Of a stretch of DNA of 30,810 nt, positions 16,773 through 24,216 are shown piece after piece. The stretch is taken from the NCBI GenBank assembly GCA_024224995.1, contig JAAENB010000481.1:1-30810 (forward strand), written 5' to 3'. The notes beneath the pieces were generated by a model that was given only the letters and a program-made list of their open reading frames with translations, ran no database searches and was not told the origin of the DNA. A program made the translations under genes and the position numbers. This stretch comes from a bacterium. Lineage in GTDB: Bacteria; Spirochaetota; UBA4802; UBA5550. Position 1 is the first letter of the stretch. The number at the start of each line of letters is the position of its first letter.

Positions 16773-17080
16773 AAAAAATGGATCATTTTCTGTTCGGGGT
16801 ATTCGGTACGCGTAGGGGCACGGCGCGCCGTGCCCCTACACGGTTTATCGAGAATCTTCTTTATACAAGAAAGAAATCCTGGTGACCAGGCCCCAGTCCA
16901 TAGGACATGTTTATTTCAGGAAACCGCTCCTCGAAGCCTTTTTAGATTTTTTCGCTCTATGAACAAAAAAAACTTGACCCAAACGGCCCTCTTTCACCAG
17001 ATAAAATGCTGATATGCAAAAATAAAGGTTTTTAGACCTATGAGCCAGGAAATTTAAGACCAAACGGAGGTAATAATACT
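16773..17080. other. Intergenic region between lipase and HypB-like gene
   Basis: No gene is supported. It contains the perfect 28-nt palindrome at 16812-16839 and a CGGAGG ribosome binding site (17065-17070) for the next gene. A TTGACC at 16974-16979 has a TAAAAT only at 22 bp spacing, so I do not call a promoter. I saw no nickel riboswitch. Confidence 0.5.
16812..16839. repeat. Perfect 28-nt palindrome, REP-like
   Basis: GTAGGGGCACGGCG followed directly by its reverse complement CGCCGTGCCCCTAC, with no loop bases. It lies 40 bases after the lipase stop. Short G/C-rich palindromes of this GTAGGGGC...GCCCCTAC type recur in intergenic regions of many bacteria, so it is likely a REP-like repeat that may also help end transcription; no T-run follows. 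Confidence 0.65.
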
Positions 17081-17752
17081 ATGGATACATATAAAATTAT
17101 CGAGATCAAGGAAAGTATTTTTAAAGATAATGATGAACAGGCGAATTTGCTCAGGGAAGAACTAAAAAAAGAGAAGACCTTTTTACTGAATTTAATGTCA
17201 TCACCGGGTTCGGGAAAAACAACAACAGTATTAAGAACAATTGAGGCGTTAAAAGATGAAATAACCATAGGAGTTTTAGAGGCCGATATTGACTCAGATG
17301 TAGACGCTAAAACTGTCGCGGAGACAGGTACAAAAGTAATCCAATTGCACACAGGCGGCATGTGCCATCTCGACGCGAGTATGACCAAACAGGGTCTAAC
17401 AGGACTGGGAACAGAAGAAGTTGATTTTGCCATCCTGGAAAATGTAGGAAACCTGGTATGCCCGGCAGAGTTTGACACGGGCTCGTCAAAAAACGCCATG
17501 ATATTAAGCGTGCCTGAGGGAGACGACAAGCCGCTGAAATACCCCTTAATGTTTTCGATTGTTGATGTTTTATTAATTAACAAAATGGACGCGGTCGATT
17601 TTTTTGATTTTGATATTGAGGCAGTCAAGGAGCGGGTGAAAAAATTGAATCCCAATATCAAGGTTATTCCAATCTCCGCTAAAACGGGCGAAGGAATTGA
17701 AGAGTGGGCAGAGTGGATACGTACTGAAGTAAAAAACTGGAATGATAAATAG
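17081..17752 (+). CDS. hypB: HypB-type nickel-incorporation GTPase (orphan)
   Basis: A 223-residue SIMIBI-class GTPase. The P-loop is SPGSGKTT (41-48). The family metal-site motifs are GGMCHLDA (C95, H96) and ENVGNLVCPAEFD (C127), which hold the dimer-interface nickel/zinc site in HypB. NKMD (167-170) gives guanine specificity and PISAKTGEG (197-204) is the G5 loop. The N-terminal CxxCGC motif and His-rich stretch of some HypB proteins are absent, as in the short forms. HypB inserts nickel into [NiFe]-hydrogenase together with HypA, but no hydrogenase or other hyp gene lies in this window. The clients could be elsewhere, or it could serve another nickel enzyme. CGGAGG lies ten bases before the ATG. 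It is convergent with pyruvate:ferredoxin oxidoreductase. Confidence 0.9.
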   Translation: MDTYKIIEIKESIFKDNDEQANLLREELKKEKTFLLNLMSSPGSGKTTTVLRTIEALKDEITIGVLEADIDSDVDAKTVAETGTKVIQLHTGGMCHLDASMTKQGLTGLGTEEVDFAILENVGNLVCPAEFDTGSSKNAMILSVPEGDDKPLKYPLMFSIVDVLLINKMDAVDFFDFDIEAVKERVKKLNPNIKVIPISAKTGEGIEEWAEWIRTEVKNWNDK

Positions 17753-17812
17753 CCCCGCAAGCATAAGACTCACGTTTCTTTTCATATAATTGACAGGTCG
17801 TTTTTATACAAC

Positions 17813-17842
17813 TCCGAAGCAGGGCTCCTGCCCTGCTCCGGA
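17813..17842. terminator. Hairpin between convergent hypB and PFOR genes
   Basis: TCCG.AGCAGGG (17813-17824) pairs with CCCTGCT.CGGA (17831-17842) with one mismatch and a 6-nt loop. It lies 16 bases beyond the PFOR stop and 60 beyond the hypB stop. T-runs are poor on both sides, so terminator function is inferred from position. Confidence 0.5.
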
Positions 17843-17857
17843 ATCCGTATTATTCTA

Positions 17858-20800
17858 TTAGTCGGCCATTTTCTTATACCGGTTATACCGGTATTTGGCA
17901 TCTTCTTCCGCAGCTTCAAACAACTCATCAGCAGCATCGGGAAACGTTTTCTTAAGAGAAGTATACCGTACTTCGCCATTGAGAAAATCCTGGAACTTGT
18001 CCCACTGAGGTTCTTTTGACTCAAGGAGGAAGGGGTTTTTACCTTCCGCTTCCCAGAGCGGGTTGTACCGGTACATGCTCCAATATCCGCATTCCACAGC
18101 CAGTTTTTCTTCCTGCTGCGTCAATCCCATTCCGCCGCGAATACCGTGGTTGATACAAGGAGAATAAGCAATGATCATAGAAGGACCGGGATAGGCCTCA
18201 GCTTCCATAAGCGCTTTAATGTACTGAGACTGGCTCGCGCCCATAGCAACCTGCGCAACATAGACATAGCCGTAAGACATAGCCATAAGACCAAGGTCTT
18301 TCTTCCGGATCTTCTTACCGGAGGCAGCGAATTTCGCGACAGCGGCAGTAGGCGTCGCCTTGGAAGACTGGCCGCCCGTGTTTGAATAAACTTCAGTATC
18401 CATAACCAGGACATTAACGTCATCGCCCGAAGCCAGAACATGATCCAAACCGCCGTAACCGATGTCGTAAGCCCAGCCGTCTCCACCGAAAATCCACTGG
18501 GATTTCTTAATAAGATACTGCTTAAGACTTAAGATCTTTTTGGCAGACTCGCCGGATTCTTTTTCAAGAAGAGGAACCAGTTTTTCCGAGGCAGCCAGGG
18601 ACTTTTCACTGTTCGTCCGTCCGTCGATCCATTCCGTAAGGGCTTCTTTTAAGTCACCGGAAGCGCCGCCGGAAATGAGATCTTTCGCCAGGTTCTGAAT
18701 AGTCTCTCTCATCTGTTCCACGCCAAGGTTCATGCCGTAACCAAATTCGGCACAGTCTTCAAAGAGTGAACTTGCCCACGCGGGCCCTTCACCTTTTGGA
18801 TTGGTACAGTAAGGAGTAGACGGAGCGGAACCGCCGTAAATGGACGAACAGCCCGTGGCGTTCGCGACCATCATGCGGTCGCCGTATAACTGGGTGATAA
18901 GTTTAATATAGGGAGTTTCACCGCAGCCCGCGCAGGCACCGGAGAACTCAAAAAGCGGCTGGGCAAACTGGCTTCCTTTTACAGTAGTCTTTGCCACAAT
19001 ATTGTCTTTATACGTAACATTCGCGGAGAGATAATCCCAGTCAGCGGTATCCATGTCTTTAGGACTTGCAGGCTCCATTTCAAGGGCATTGACTTTAGCC
19101 GGGCAAACATCGGCACAGTTTCCGCAGCCAGTACAGTCCAGGATACTAATCTGCATGCGGAACTTGAGTCCGTCCATCCCTTTACCTTTGGCATCAAGAA
19201 GCTCCATGCCCGAGGGAACATTTTTCGCGTCTTCTTCGTTTAAGAGGAAAGGACGAATCGAAGCGTGAGGACAAACATAAGAACACTGGTTGCACTGGAT
19301 ACAGTTTCCCGCGATCCATTTTGGCAGCTGCGTTGCGATACCTCTTTTTTCATAGGCCGCAGTTCCCGGAGGAAATGTTCCGTCAGGGCCGTCTTTAAAC
19401 GCGCTCACCGGAAGCGGCGTGCCCGTAAGACTGTTAATAGGATCAACAACATCCCGGATAAAATCGGGAACATCCTGGCGTCCTTTGTCTTCTTTAACAA
19501 CAATGTCCTTCCATTCCGCCGGAACTTCAATTTTCGTGAGTCCCTCTCCGCCCTGGTCTACAGCGGCATTATTCATTTTAACAATATTGTCCCCTTTCAT
19601 GCCGTAAGACTTTTTAATAGCGTCTTTCATATGCTTTTCAGCTTCCGCGTAGGGGATAACTTCGGCAAGCTTAAAGAAGGCGGCCTGCATAATGGTATTT
19701 GTTCTGGTTCCAAGCCCAATATCCCGTGCCAGTTTTGTGGCATTGATAGTATAGAATTTGATATCGTTTTCGGCCAGGTATTTTTTCATGTGATCGGGCA
19801 GATGTTTTTTGGTCTCTTCCTCACTCCATACACTATTCAGCAGAAAGGTTCCGCCTTTGTGAAGGCCGCGAAGCATATCATACTGATAAATATAGGCAGG
19901 AACATGACATGCCACAAAATCCGGTTTTACAATGAGGTATGTCGACTTGATCGGTGTCTTACCAAACCGCAGGTGGGAAATTGTTATACCGCCCGATTTT
20001 TTTGAGTCATAGGCAAAATACGCCTGGGCATACATGTCGGTGTTATCACCGATAATTTTAATGGAGTTCTTGTTCGCGCCAACAGTACCATCGGAACCAA
20101 GGCCAAAAAACTTGGCTTCAACAGTATCAGCCGATGCCACACTGATCATATCCATCATTGGTAAAGAGGTAAACGTTACATCATCAACAATACCAATGGT
20201 AAACTGGTTCTTGGGCTCTGCCTGCTTCAGGTTTTCAAAAACCGGTAAGATCCGTCCGGGAGTGGTGTCTTTTGATCCCAATCCGTATCTTCCGCCTACG
20301 ATAACGGGCGCGTTCTCTTTTCCGTAGAAAATATCCCGAATATCGAGATAGAGAGGCTCACCATTGGCACCGGGTTCTTTTGTTCTGTCGAGTACCGCGA
20401 TCTTCTTTACGGTTTTAGGGATAACATCCAGTAAGTACTTTTCCGAGAAAGGCCGGTACAGGTGAACTATTACCACCCCTACTTTTTCCCCTTTTGCTCT
20501 CAGGTAATCAACTGCTTCTTCAATAGCTTCGGTTACGGACCCCATTGCGATTACAATATTTTCCGCGTCGGGATCGCCGTAGTAATTAAAAGGCTTGTAT
20601 TCACGGCCGGTGATTTTACTGATTTCCGCCATATATTCGGCTACTATATCAGGGATTGCATTATAGTACGGATTTGACACTTCCCGTGCCTGAAAATATA
20701 TATCGGGATTTTGCGCTGTTCCCCTGGTTACGGGATGCTCGGGATTAAGAGCCCGGTCCCGGAAGGCCTGAACCGCGTCCTTATCAAGAAGCTTTTCCAG

Positions 20801-21376
20801 GTCCGCGTAGTCTATTACCTCTATTTTTTGTATTTCGTGGGATGTTCTAAACCCGTCGAAAAAATGGAGAAAGGGAACCCGTCCCTTTACTGCCGCAAGG
20901 TGCGCGATGCTGCCCAGGTCCATAACTTCCTGAACACCGCTGCTCGCCAGCATGGCAAAACCGGTTTGCCGCGTGGAATATACATCAGCATGATCTCCAA
21001 AAATTGAGAGCGCGTGCGCGGAAAGAGCCCGCGCGCTTACGTGAAAGACGCCGGGCAGTAACTCTCCCGACATTTTATACATACTGGGGATCATTAGCAG
21101 CAACCCCTGGGAAGCAGTAAAGGTCGTTGACATTGCGCCGGCTTGCAGGGCTCCGTGCATGGATGCTGCCGCGCCCGCTTCAGACTGCATTTCAACCAGC
21201 TTGACTACTTCTCCAAATATATTTTTCTTTCCATGAGCCGCCCACTCATCTGCCACCTCGGGCATAGTAGACGACGGAGTGATAGGATAGATCGATGCCA
21301 CTTCCGTAAAGGCGTAAGCAACATGAGCTGCCGCAGTGTTCCCATCCATTGATTTCATTTTTTTCTTTTCGGCCAT
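17858..21376 (-). CDS. nifJ: Pyruvate:ferredoxin (flavodoxin) oxidoreductase, homodimeric type
   Basis: 1172 residues, the usual full length. It converts pyruvate and CoA to acetyl-CoA and CO2, reducing ferredoxin or flavodoxin, the central step of anaerobic pyruvate use. Domain I opens with GNTAAAHVAYAFTEVASIYPITPSS, the conserved pyruvate/TPP-site segment. The transketolase-like domain II and the gamma domain follow. Two ferredoxin-type clusters are at about 690-703 (CIQCNQCSYVCPHA) and 745-760 (CTGCGNCADVCPAK). The proximal cluster and TPP domain start near 810 (GACAGCGETPYI, ANATGCSSIYGG). The Mg-TPP motif is GDGWAYDIGYGG (about 963) through NTGGQSSKATPTA (about 1000). AAAGGAG precedes the ATG at 21376. 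The gene is monocistronic with its own good promoter. Start, length and cofactor residues all look intact. Confidence 0.97.
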   Translation of the reverse strand: MAEKKKMKSMDGNTAAAHVAYAFTEVASIYPITPSSTMPEVADEWAAHGKKNIFGEVVKLVEMQSEAGAAASMHGALQAGAMSTTFTASQGLLLMIPSMYKMSGELLPGVFHVSARALSAHALSIFGDHADVYSTRQTGFAMLASSGVQEVMDLGSIAHLAAVKGRVPFLHFFDGFRTSHEIQKIEVIDYADLEKLLDKDAVQAFRDRALNPEHPVTRGTAQNPDIYFQAREVSNPYYNAIPDIVAEYMAEISKITGREYKPFNYYGDPDAENIVIAMGSVTEAIEEAVDYLRAKGEKVGVVIVHLYRPFSEKYLLDVIPKTVKKIAVLDRTKEPGANGEPLYLDIRDIFYGKENAPVIVGGRYGLGSKDTTPGRILPVFENLKQAEPKNQFTIGIVDDVTFTSLPMMDMISVASADTVEAKFFGLGSDGTVGANKNSIKIIGDNTDMYAQAYFAYDSKKSGGITISHLRFGKTPIKSTYLIVKPDFVACHVPAYIYQYDMLRGLHKGGTFLLNSVWSEEETKKHLPDHMKKYLAENDIKFYTINATKLARDIGLGTRTNTIMQAAFFKLAEVIPYAEAEKHMKDAIKKSYGMKGDNIVKMNNAAVDQGGEGLTKIEVPAEWKDIVVKEDKGRQDVPDFIRDVVDPINSLTGTPLPVSAFKDGPDGTFPPGTAAYEKRGIATQLPKWIAGNCIQCNQCSYVCPHASIRPFLLNEEDAKNVPSGMELLDAKGKGMDGLKFRMQISILDCTGCGNCADVCPAKVNALEMEPASPKDMDTADWDYLSANVTYKDNIVAKTTVKGSQFAQPLFEFSGACAGCGETPYIKLITQLYGDRMMVANATGCSSIYGGSAPSTPYCTNPKGEGPAWASSLFEDCAEFGYGMNLGVEQMRETIQNLAKDLISGGASGDLKEALTEWIDGRTNSEKSLAASEKLVPLLEKESGESAKKILSLKQYLIKKSQWIFGGDGWAYDIGYGGLDHVLASGDDVNVLVMDTEVYSNTGGQSSKATPTAAVAKFAASGKKIRKKDLGLMAMSYGYVYVAQVAMGASQSQYIKALMEAEAYPGPSMIIAYSPCINHGIRGGMGLTQQEEKLAVECGYWSMYRYNPLWEAEGKNPFLLESKEPQWDKFQDFLNGEVRYTSLKKTFPDAADELFEAAEEDAKYRYNRYKKMAD

Positions 21377-21488
21377 TTCCAGACTCCTTTCTTTTTGTAA
21401 TGTTTATATGAAATTAGCTCGTCCCCCTTTATTAAAAAGGACCGAATAACACAAACTCCTTATGTGTTTTTTTTATGATCATTCTTAT

Positions 21489-21501
21489 CCAGTCTGACCA
21501 G
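21489..21501. promoter_or_regulatory. Possible GntR/FadR-type operator at the PFOR start site
   Basis: On the minus strand CTGGTCAGACTGG lies directly at the predicted transcription start. TGGTCAGACTG differs by one base from the loose FadR-subfamily pattern TNGTNNNACNA and resembles lactate/pyruvate regulator sites (TGGTC.GACCA). The match is short; treat it as a hint. Confidence 0.25.
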
Positions 21502-21527
21502 TATACATAATTTAGGAATAAAGTCAA
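21500..21527 (-). promoter_or_regulatory. Promoter of the pyruvate:ferredoxin oxidoreductase gene
   Basis: On the minus strand TTGACT (21522-21527) and TATACT (21500-21505) are 16 bp apart, each matching five of six consensus bases. The start near 21493 gives a leader of about 115 nt. Confidence 0.6.
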
Positions 21528-21551
21528 GTTTATTTACAGAAAAGATTGGCC

Positions 21552-21583
21552 GGTTGACGGTTGTTAGTTGACAACCGCCAACC
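21552..21583. repeat. Inverted repeat in the divergent nifJ / 21665 region
   Basis: GGTTG.CGGTTGT (21552-21564) pairs with ACAACCG.CAACC (21571-21583), 12 bp with one mismatch and a 6-nt loop. It lies between the two divergent promoters. A REP-like repeat or an operator are both possible. Confidence 0.45.
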
Positions 21584-21604
21584 ATCAACTATTCTTTTCT
21601 TTTC

Positions 21605-21637
21605 TTGACTTGACATCAAAATTCTGATATATAATAT
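21605..21637 (+). promoter_or_regulatory. Promoter region of the 297-residue protein
   Basis: Overlapping TTGACT (21605-21610) and TTGACA (21610-21615) hexamers are followed by the AT-rich stretch TATATAATATATA. TTGACA with TAATAT (21632-21637) has a 16-bp spacer; TTGACT with TATAAT (21630-21635) has 19. Which pair is used cannot be decided. GGAG at 21652-21655 precedes the ATG at 21665. Confidence 0.5.
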
Positions 21638-21664
21638 ATAGCATACTACTGCGGAGATATAATA

Positions 21665-22558
21665 ATGGTTACTGATACCGGGAACTCAATAGAATATCAT
21701 CATTATGCCGATTTCTGGAACGACAATATCCGGAAACTGGATGAGATACATATTGACCTCAACAAAGCTTTAGCTGCTCTTGAAAAAAAATACGTCAACT
21801 TCGAAGAGGTCTATTCCACCATCGAAAAAGATATCGAAATACTTTCTTCTATATACGCGGGCTTTAATACCATCAAAGGAAAAGAGTATATTCTCAGACT
21901 CAATACCATTGTGCAAAATTACAAAAAACGCTACACCAGGGATGGCATCGATTTTGAACTGCTCCATTTCCTGCTTACTAAAATCAGCCAGCTCCGGGAC
22001 GAAAGCTTTGAACAATTCCCCCTCCTGGATCACGATGAAGATGGAAAAAAACAGGGTGATATAATTTCTGCCCGGGACTCATCCCCGCTAGAGCCGCCGG
22101 ATAGCGCGGGTTCTTCCGCGCAGCCCGAACCCGGTTTAGACGATTATCACCCCTACTATTCCAGACCCTTTAAATGGATATCCTTTGAAAGAAACGGCTC
22201 CTGGTTTATTGCTCTTTTTGAAACTTCCGTTGCTATTGTTACCAGGGAAAAATCGGAACTGGCCGCTTTTGAACCTCCGGATTTTATCACCGTGAATATC
22301 AATAATCAACAGTTCCAGGCTAAAGATATTTTCTCCTCCGGTAAAGAACGTTCCGAGCCCGAACTCTATATCGTTATCGATAACGGCGCCCGCGTGTTTG
22401 CCGCCTCCGCTATTGGTAAACGAATCTTTTCCAAAACCGATATCCTCTCCGGTCGGATCAAGCCCTTTAAAACTGCCGCGGCCAACCTTCTCTCCCCCGG
22501 CCGCGTCCGGATCTTCGGGCGGAATCATATTTTACTCAACCCGGGCTCCCCGGATTAA
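21665..22558 (+). CDS. Hypothetical two-domain protein, possibly with a CheW-like C-terminal fold
   Basis: 297 residues, no signal peptide or membrane segment. Residues 15-115 are helical with coiled-coil character (LNKALAALEKKYVNFEEVYS). A Pro/Ser/Asp-rich linker (about 125-160) leads to a beta-rich domain (168-292) with FKWISFERNGSWFIALFET, DFITVNINNQQFQAKDIF, ELYIVIDNGARVFAASAIG and GRVRIFGRNHILL. The order of strands and the 'IVIDNG...FAASAIGKRI' segment recall CheW-type scaffolds, where such a protein would couple receptors to CheA, but the similarity is too weak to assert. It stands alone behind its own promoter, divergent from nifJ. No chemotaxis genes lie in the window. Confidence 0.75.
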   Translation: MVTDTGNSIEYHHYADFWNDNIRKLDEIHIDLNKALAALEKKYVNFEEVYSTIEKDIEILSSIYAGFNTIKGKEYILRLNTIVQNYKKRYTRDGIDFELLHFLLTKISQLRDESFEQFPLLDHDEDGKKQGDIISARDSSPLEPPDSAGSSAQPEPGLDDYHPYYSRPFKWISFERNGSWFIALFETSVAIVTREKSELAAFEPPDFITVNINNQQFQAKDIFSSGKERSEPELYIVIDNGARVFAASAIGKRIFSKTDILSGRIKPFKTAAANLLSPGRVRIFGRNHILLNPGSPD

Positions 22559-22981
22559 GCAATTTTTCGATTTTTTGTGCTCTAAATAAGCCTGTACTCA
22601 TGTAATTCCGCCGTTCTTTCCGGCAGCCCCAAAAAAAAGAGGTTCAAGGTTCAAGAAAAGATTCGCACTATTGGGCTTTAACCTTGCTCCTTTTCCCTTG
22701 CGACTGGCAGCAGTTTAATCTTTTAAGATTTATAACGATGTCAGGAAATTAGTCCCTGCTTTCCGGAACAGGAGCCAGGACGGCGACGCCCAGGCGCAAA
22801 ACAGGACGTTTTTTCGACTGGGTGGAGGAAAGCAGGGACTAATTTCCGAGCGCACCCTAAAAGATTAAACTACTCCCCCTTACGACTGTTTTCCCTGATT
22901 TAATTTTATACTTGAAAAATAAGCTCCATTTTTATAAACCGGTTTTCAGCGCTCAGGACAACAACAAAAGGGAGTTCCTCA
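22559..22981. other. 423-base intergenic region with a nested repeat element
   Basis: No gene is supported. 22645-22686 holds a loose inverted repeat CAAGGTT/AACCTTG and the tandem GGTTCAAGGTTCAA. 22695-22888 is a nested inverted-repeat element. 22912-22938 has TTGAAA and TATAAA 15 bp apart, a weak promoter candidate for the QueG-like gene at 22982. Confidence 0.5.
22695..22888. repeat. Nested inverted-repeat element with flanking direct repeats, MITE-like
   Basis: Outer arms AGTTTAATCTTTT (22712-22724) and AAAAGATTAAACT (22859-22871) are perfect 13-bp complements. Inner arms, 21 bp each and perfect, are 22744-22764 (GGAAATTAGTCCCTGCTTTCC without the last base) and 22827-22847. Between them is a 62-base G/C-rich centre with smaller hairpins (GGCG/CGCC-like; CAAAAC with GTTTT). 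Outside, at exactly 5 bases from each outer arm, CCCTTGCGACTG (22695-22706) and CCCTTACGACTG (22877-22888) form an 11/12 direct repeat. The layout resembles a small non-autonomous transposon with target duplication, or a large structured RNA. No transposase frame is inside. Confidence 0.65.
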
Positions 22982-24085
22982 ATGAACACAATCGCAACAA
23001 CCGGCACCGATATAAAGACCATAGCCCGGGAACAGGGAGCGGCTGCAGTGGGGATTTCCGGAGTAGACCGGTTAACGGAAAAACCATCAATGGACGCGGA
23101 ATACCTGCTGCCCGGCGCCCGGTCCGTAATTTCCCTGATGCTGCCCCTGGACGATGCCATAGTTGAAAACTACCTGGCGAAAAAAGACCGTGAAACCTTT
23201 CACCGCCATGAAACGGAGATATATCAATCCCTGTACCGGATCGGGAAGAAGATTGCCCACTATTTAACAGAGCAGGGGCATGCGGCAGTGGTACCGGAGC
23301 CGAACCTTGATTACCGCTATAAAGATCACCGGGACCATAAAAAAATATCTTTTAAAGTAAAACAGACCGTAGCCGATTGGATGGCAATTGACAGCATATT
23401 TCCGGTAAATCTAATAAAACGCGCGCTGGTTCCCCGGATATACAAAACAGGATTCGGCAAACTCAAGTGGGATCTCACGCCGAGTTTTTCTCACCGCTAT
23501 GGAGCAATCGCAGCGGGAACCGGCTATCCCGGGTGGAGCGGAAATGTACTACACCCCGACTATGGGGCAAGGGTTCTGTACTTAACCGTATTAACCAGCT
23601 GCGAGCTCCCGTCCGATCCAATGATAAAAAAAGATCCCTGTGACGGGTGCCGGCTCTGCGTGAAGGTATGCCAGTCGGGATTTATCGCGACAAAAGAAGA
23701 AGATAGCGTATCCATAGGCGGAACAACGTACACCCATAATAAAAAGGCCCACAATCTGCGCTGTATCTTTGTATGCGGGGGCTTTAGCGGCCAGAACAAA
23801 TACACTAACTGGTCTACCTGGTCCCCGGGCAGAGTACCCCTGCCCGACACAGATGAAGGGCTGGAAGATGCCTTGAAAAATATGGTAACCGCTAACCTGG
23901 GAAAAAAGAATCATTATTCCGGAACCCTTGCCAATTTAAGCTACCACAGCGAATTGGGATATATCAGAAAAACAGAAGAGCGTTTTGCCCCACACTGCGG
24001 CTTTTGCCAGCTGGTCTGCTCAAAAGAAAGAAAAGAACGGGAAAAAAATTATGATATCATCCAACAAGCAGCAATAATCTCATAA
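22982..24085 (+). CDS. QueG-like (COG1600) protein with two 4Fe-4S clusters
   Basis: 367 residues. The N-terminal part (GARSVISLMLPLDD, residues 45-58) and the HRYGAIAAGTGYPGWSGNVLHPDYGARV segment (171-198) correspond to the cobalamin-binding fold of epoxyqueuosine reductase. The canonical GxGxxGK[NS] is here GTGYPGWSG, so the lysine is lost. Cluster 1 is C220-x2-C223-x2-C226-x3-C230. Cluster 2 is C339-x2-C342-x3-C346, with a fourth ligand probably C261 or C265. The roughly 70-residue insert between C265 and C339 is longer than in QueG and contains NWSTWSPGR and DALKNMVTANLG. QueG reduces epoxyqueuosine in tRNA; this is more likely a paralogue, close to the corrinoid iron-sulfur reductases that include reductive dehalogenase relatives, with unknown substrate. 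GGGAG precedes the ATG at 22982. The sigma-54-driven gene follows 131 bases downstream. Confidence 0.82.
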   Translation: MNTIATTGTDIKTIAREQGAAAVGISGVDRLTEKPSMDAEYLLPGARSVISLMLPLDDAIVENYLAKKDRETFHRHETEIYQSLYRIGKKIAHYLTEQGHAAVVPEPNLDYRYKDHRDHKKISFKVKQTVADWMAIDSIFPVNLIKRALVPRIYKTGFGKLKWDLTPSFSHRYGAIAAGTGYPGWSGNVLHPDYGARVLYLTVLTSCELPSDPMIKKDPCDGCRLCVKVCQSGFIATKEEDSVSIGGTTYTHNKKAHNLRCIFVCGGFSGQNKYTNWSTWSPGRVPLPDTDEGLEDALKNMVTANLGKKNHYSGTLANLSYHSELGYIRKTEERFAPHCGFCQLVCSKERKEREKNYDIIQQAAIIS

Positions 24086-24148
24086 CCCGGGCTTCTCCGG
24101 CACCAAACTTTCCACTTTTTTTCAATAAATTCATCATTTTTAGTCTTC

Positions 24149-24163
24149 TGGCACAAATCTTGC
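24149..24163 (+). promoter_or_regulatory. Sigma-54 (RpoN) promoter
   Basis: TGGCAC (24149-24154), five bases, then TTGC (24160-24163): the -24/-12 consensus with exact spacing. With the C of GC at -12, transcription starts near 24175, leaving 42 nt of leader that include an AAGGAGG site. Use requires an enhancer-binding activator; I did not identify its site in the 131-base gap. Confidence 0.85.
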
Positions 24164-24216
24164 GTAATAATACAGTAGAAAACAAAAAAAAAGATGAAAA
24201 AAGGAGGAAAAAGACT

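Noticed and set aside
16773..17080. Nickel/cobalt riboswitch ahead of hypB
   Set aside because: I looked for a paired four-way leader with G-rich conserved loops and found only the palindrome and AT-rich sequence.
17038..17760. 240-codon ORF antisense to hypB
   Set aside because: It is the mirror of an unmistakable HypB gene; the Ser/Ile-rich composition is typical of an antisense frame.
19265..20005. 246-codon ORF antisense to the pyruvate:ferredoxin oxidoreductase gene
   Set aside because: It lies wholly inside conserved nifJ coding sequence and shows no recognisable domain.
22641..22662. GGTTCAAGGTTCAAG as a tRNA T-loop
   Set aside because: No acceptor or anticodon stems can be folded around it; it is a short tandem repeat.
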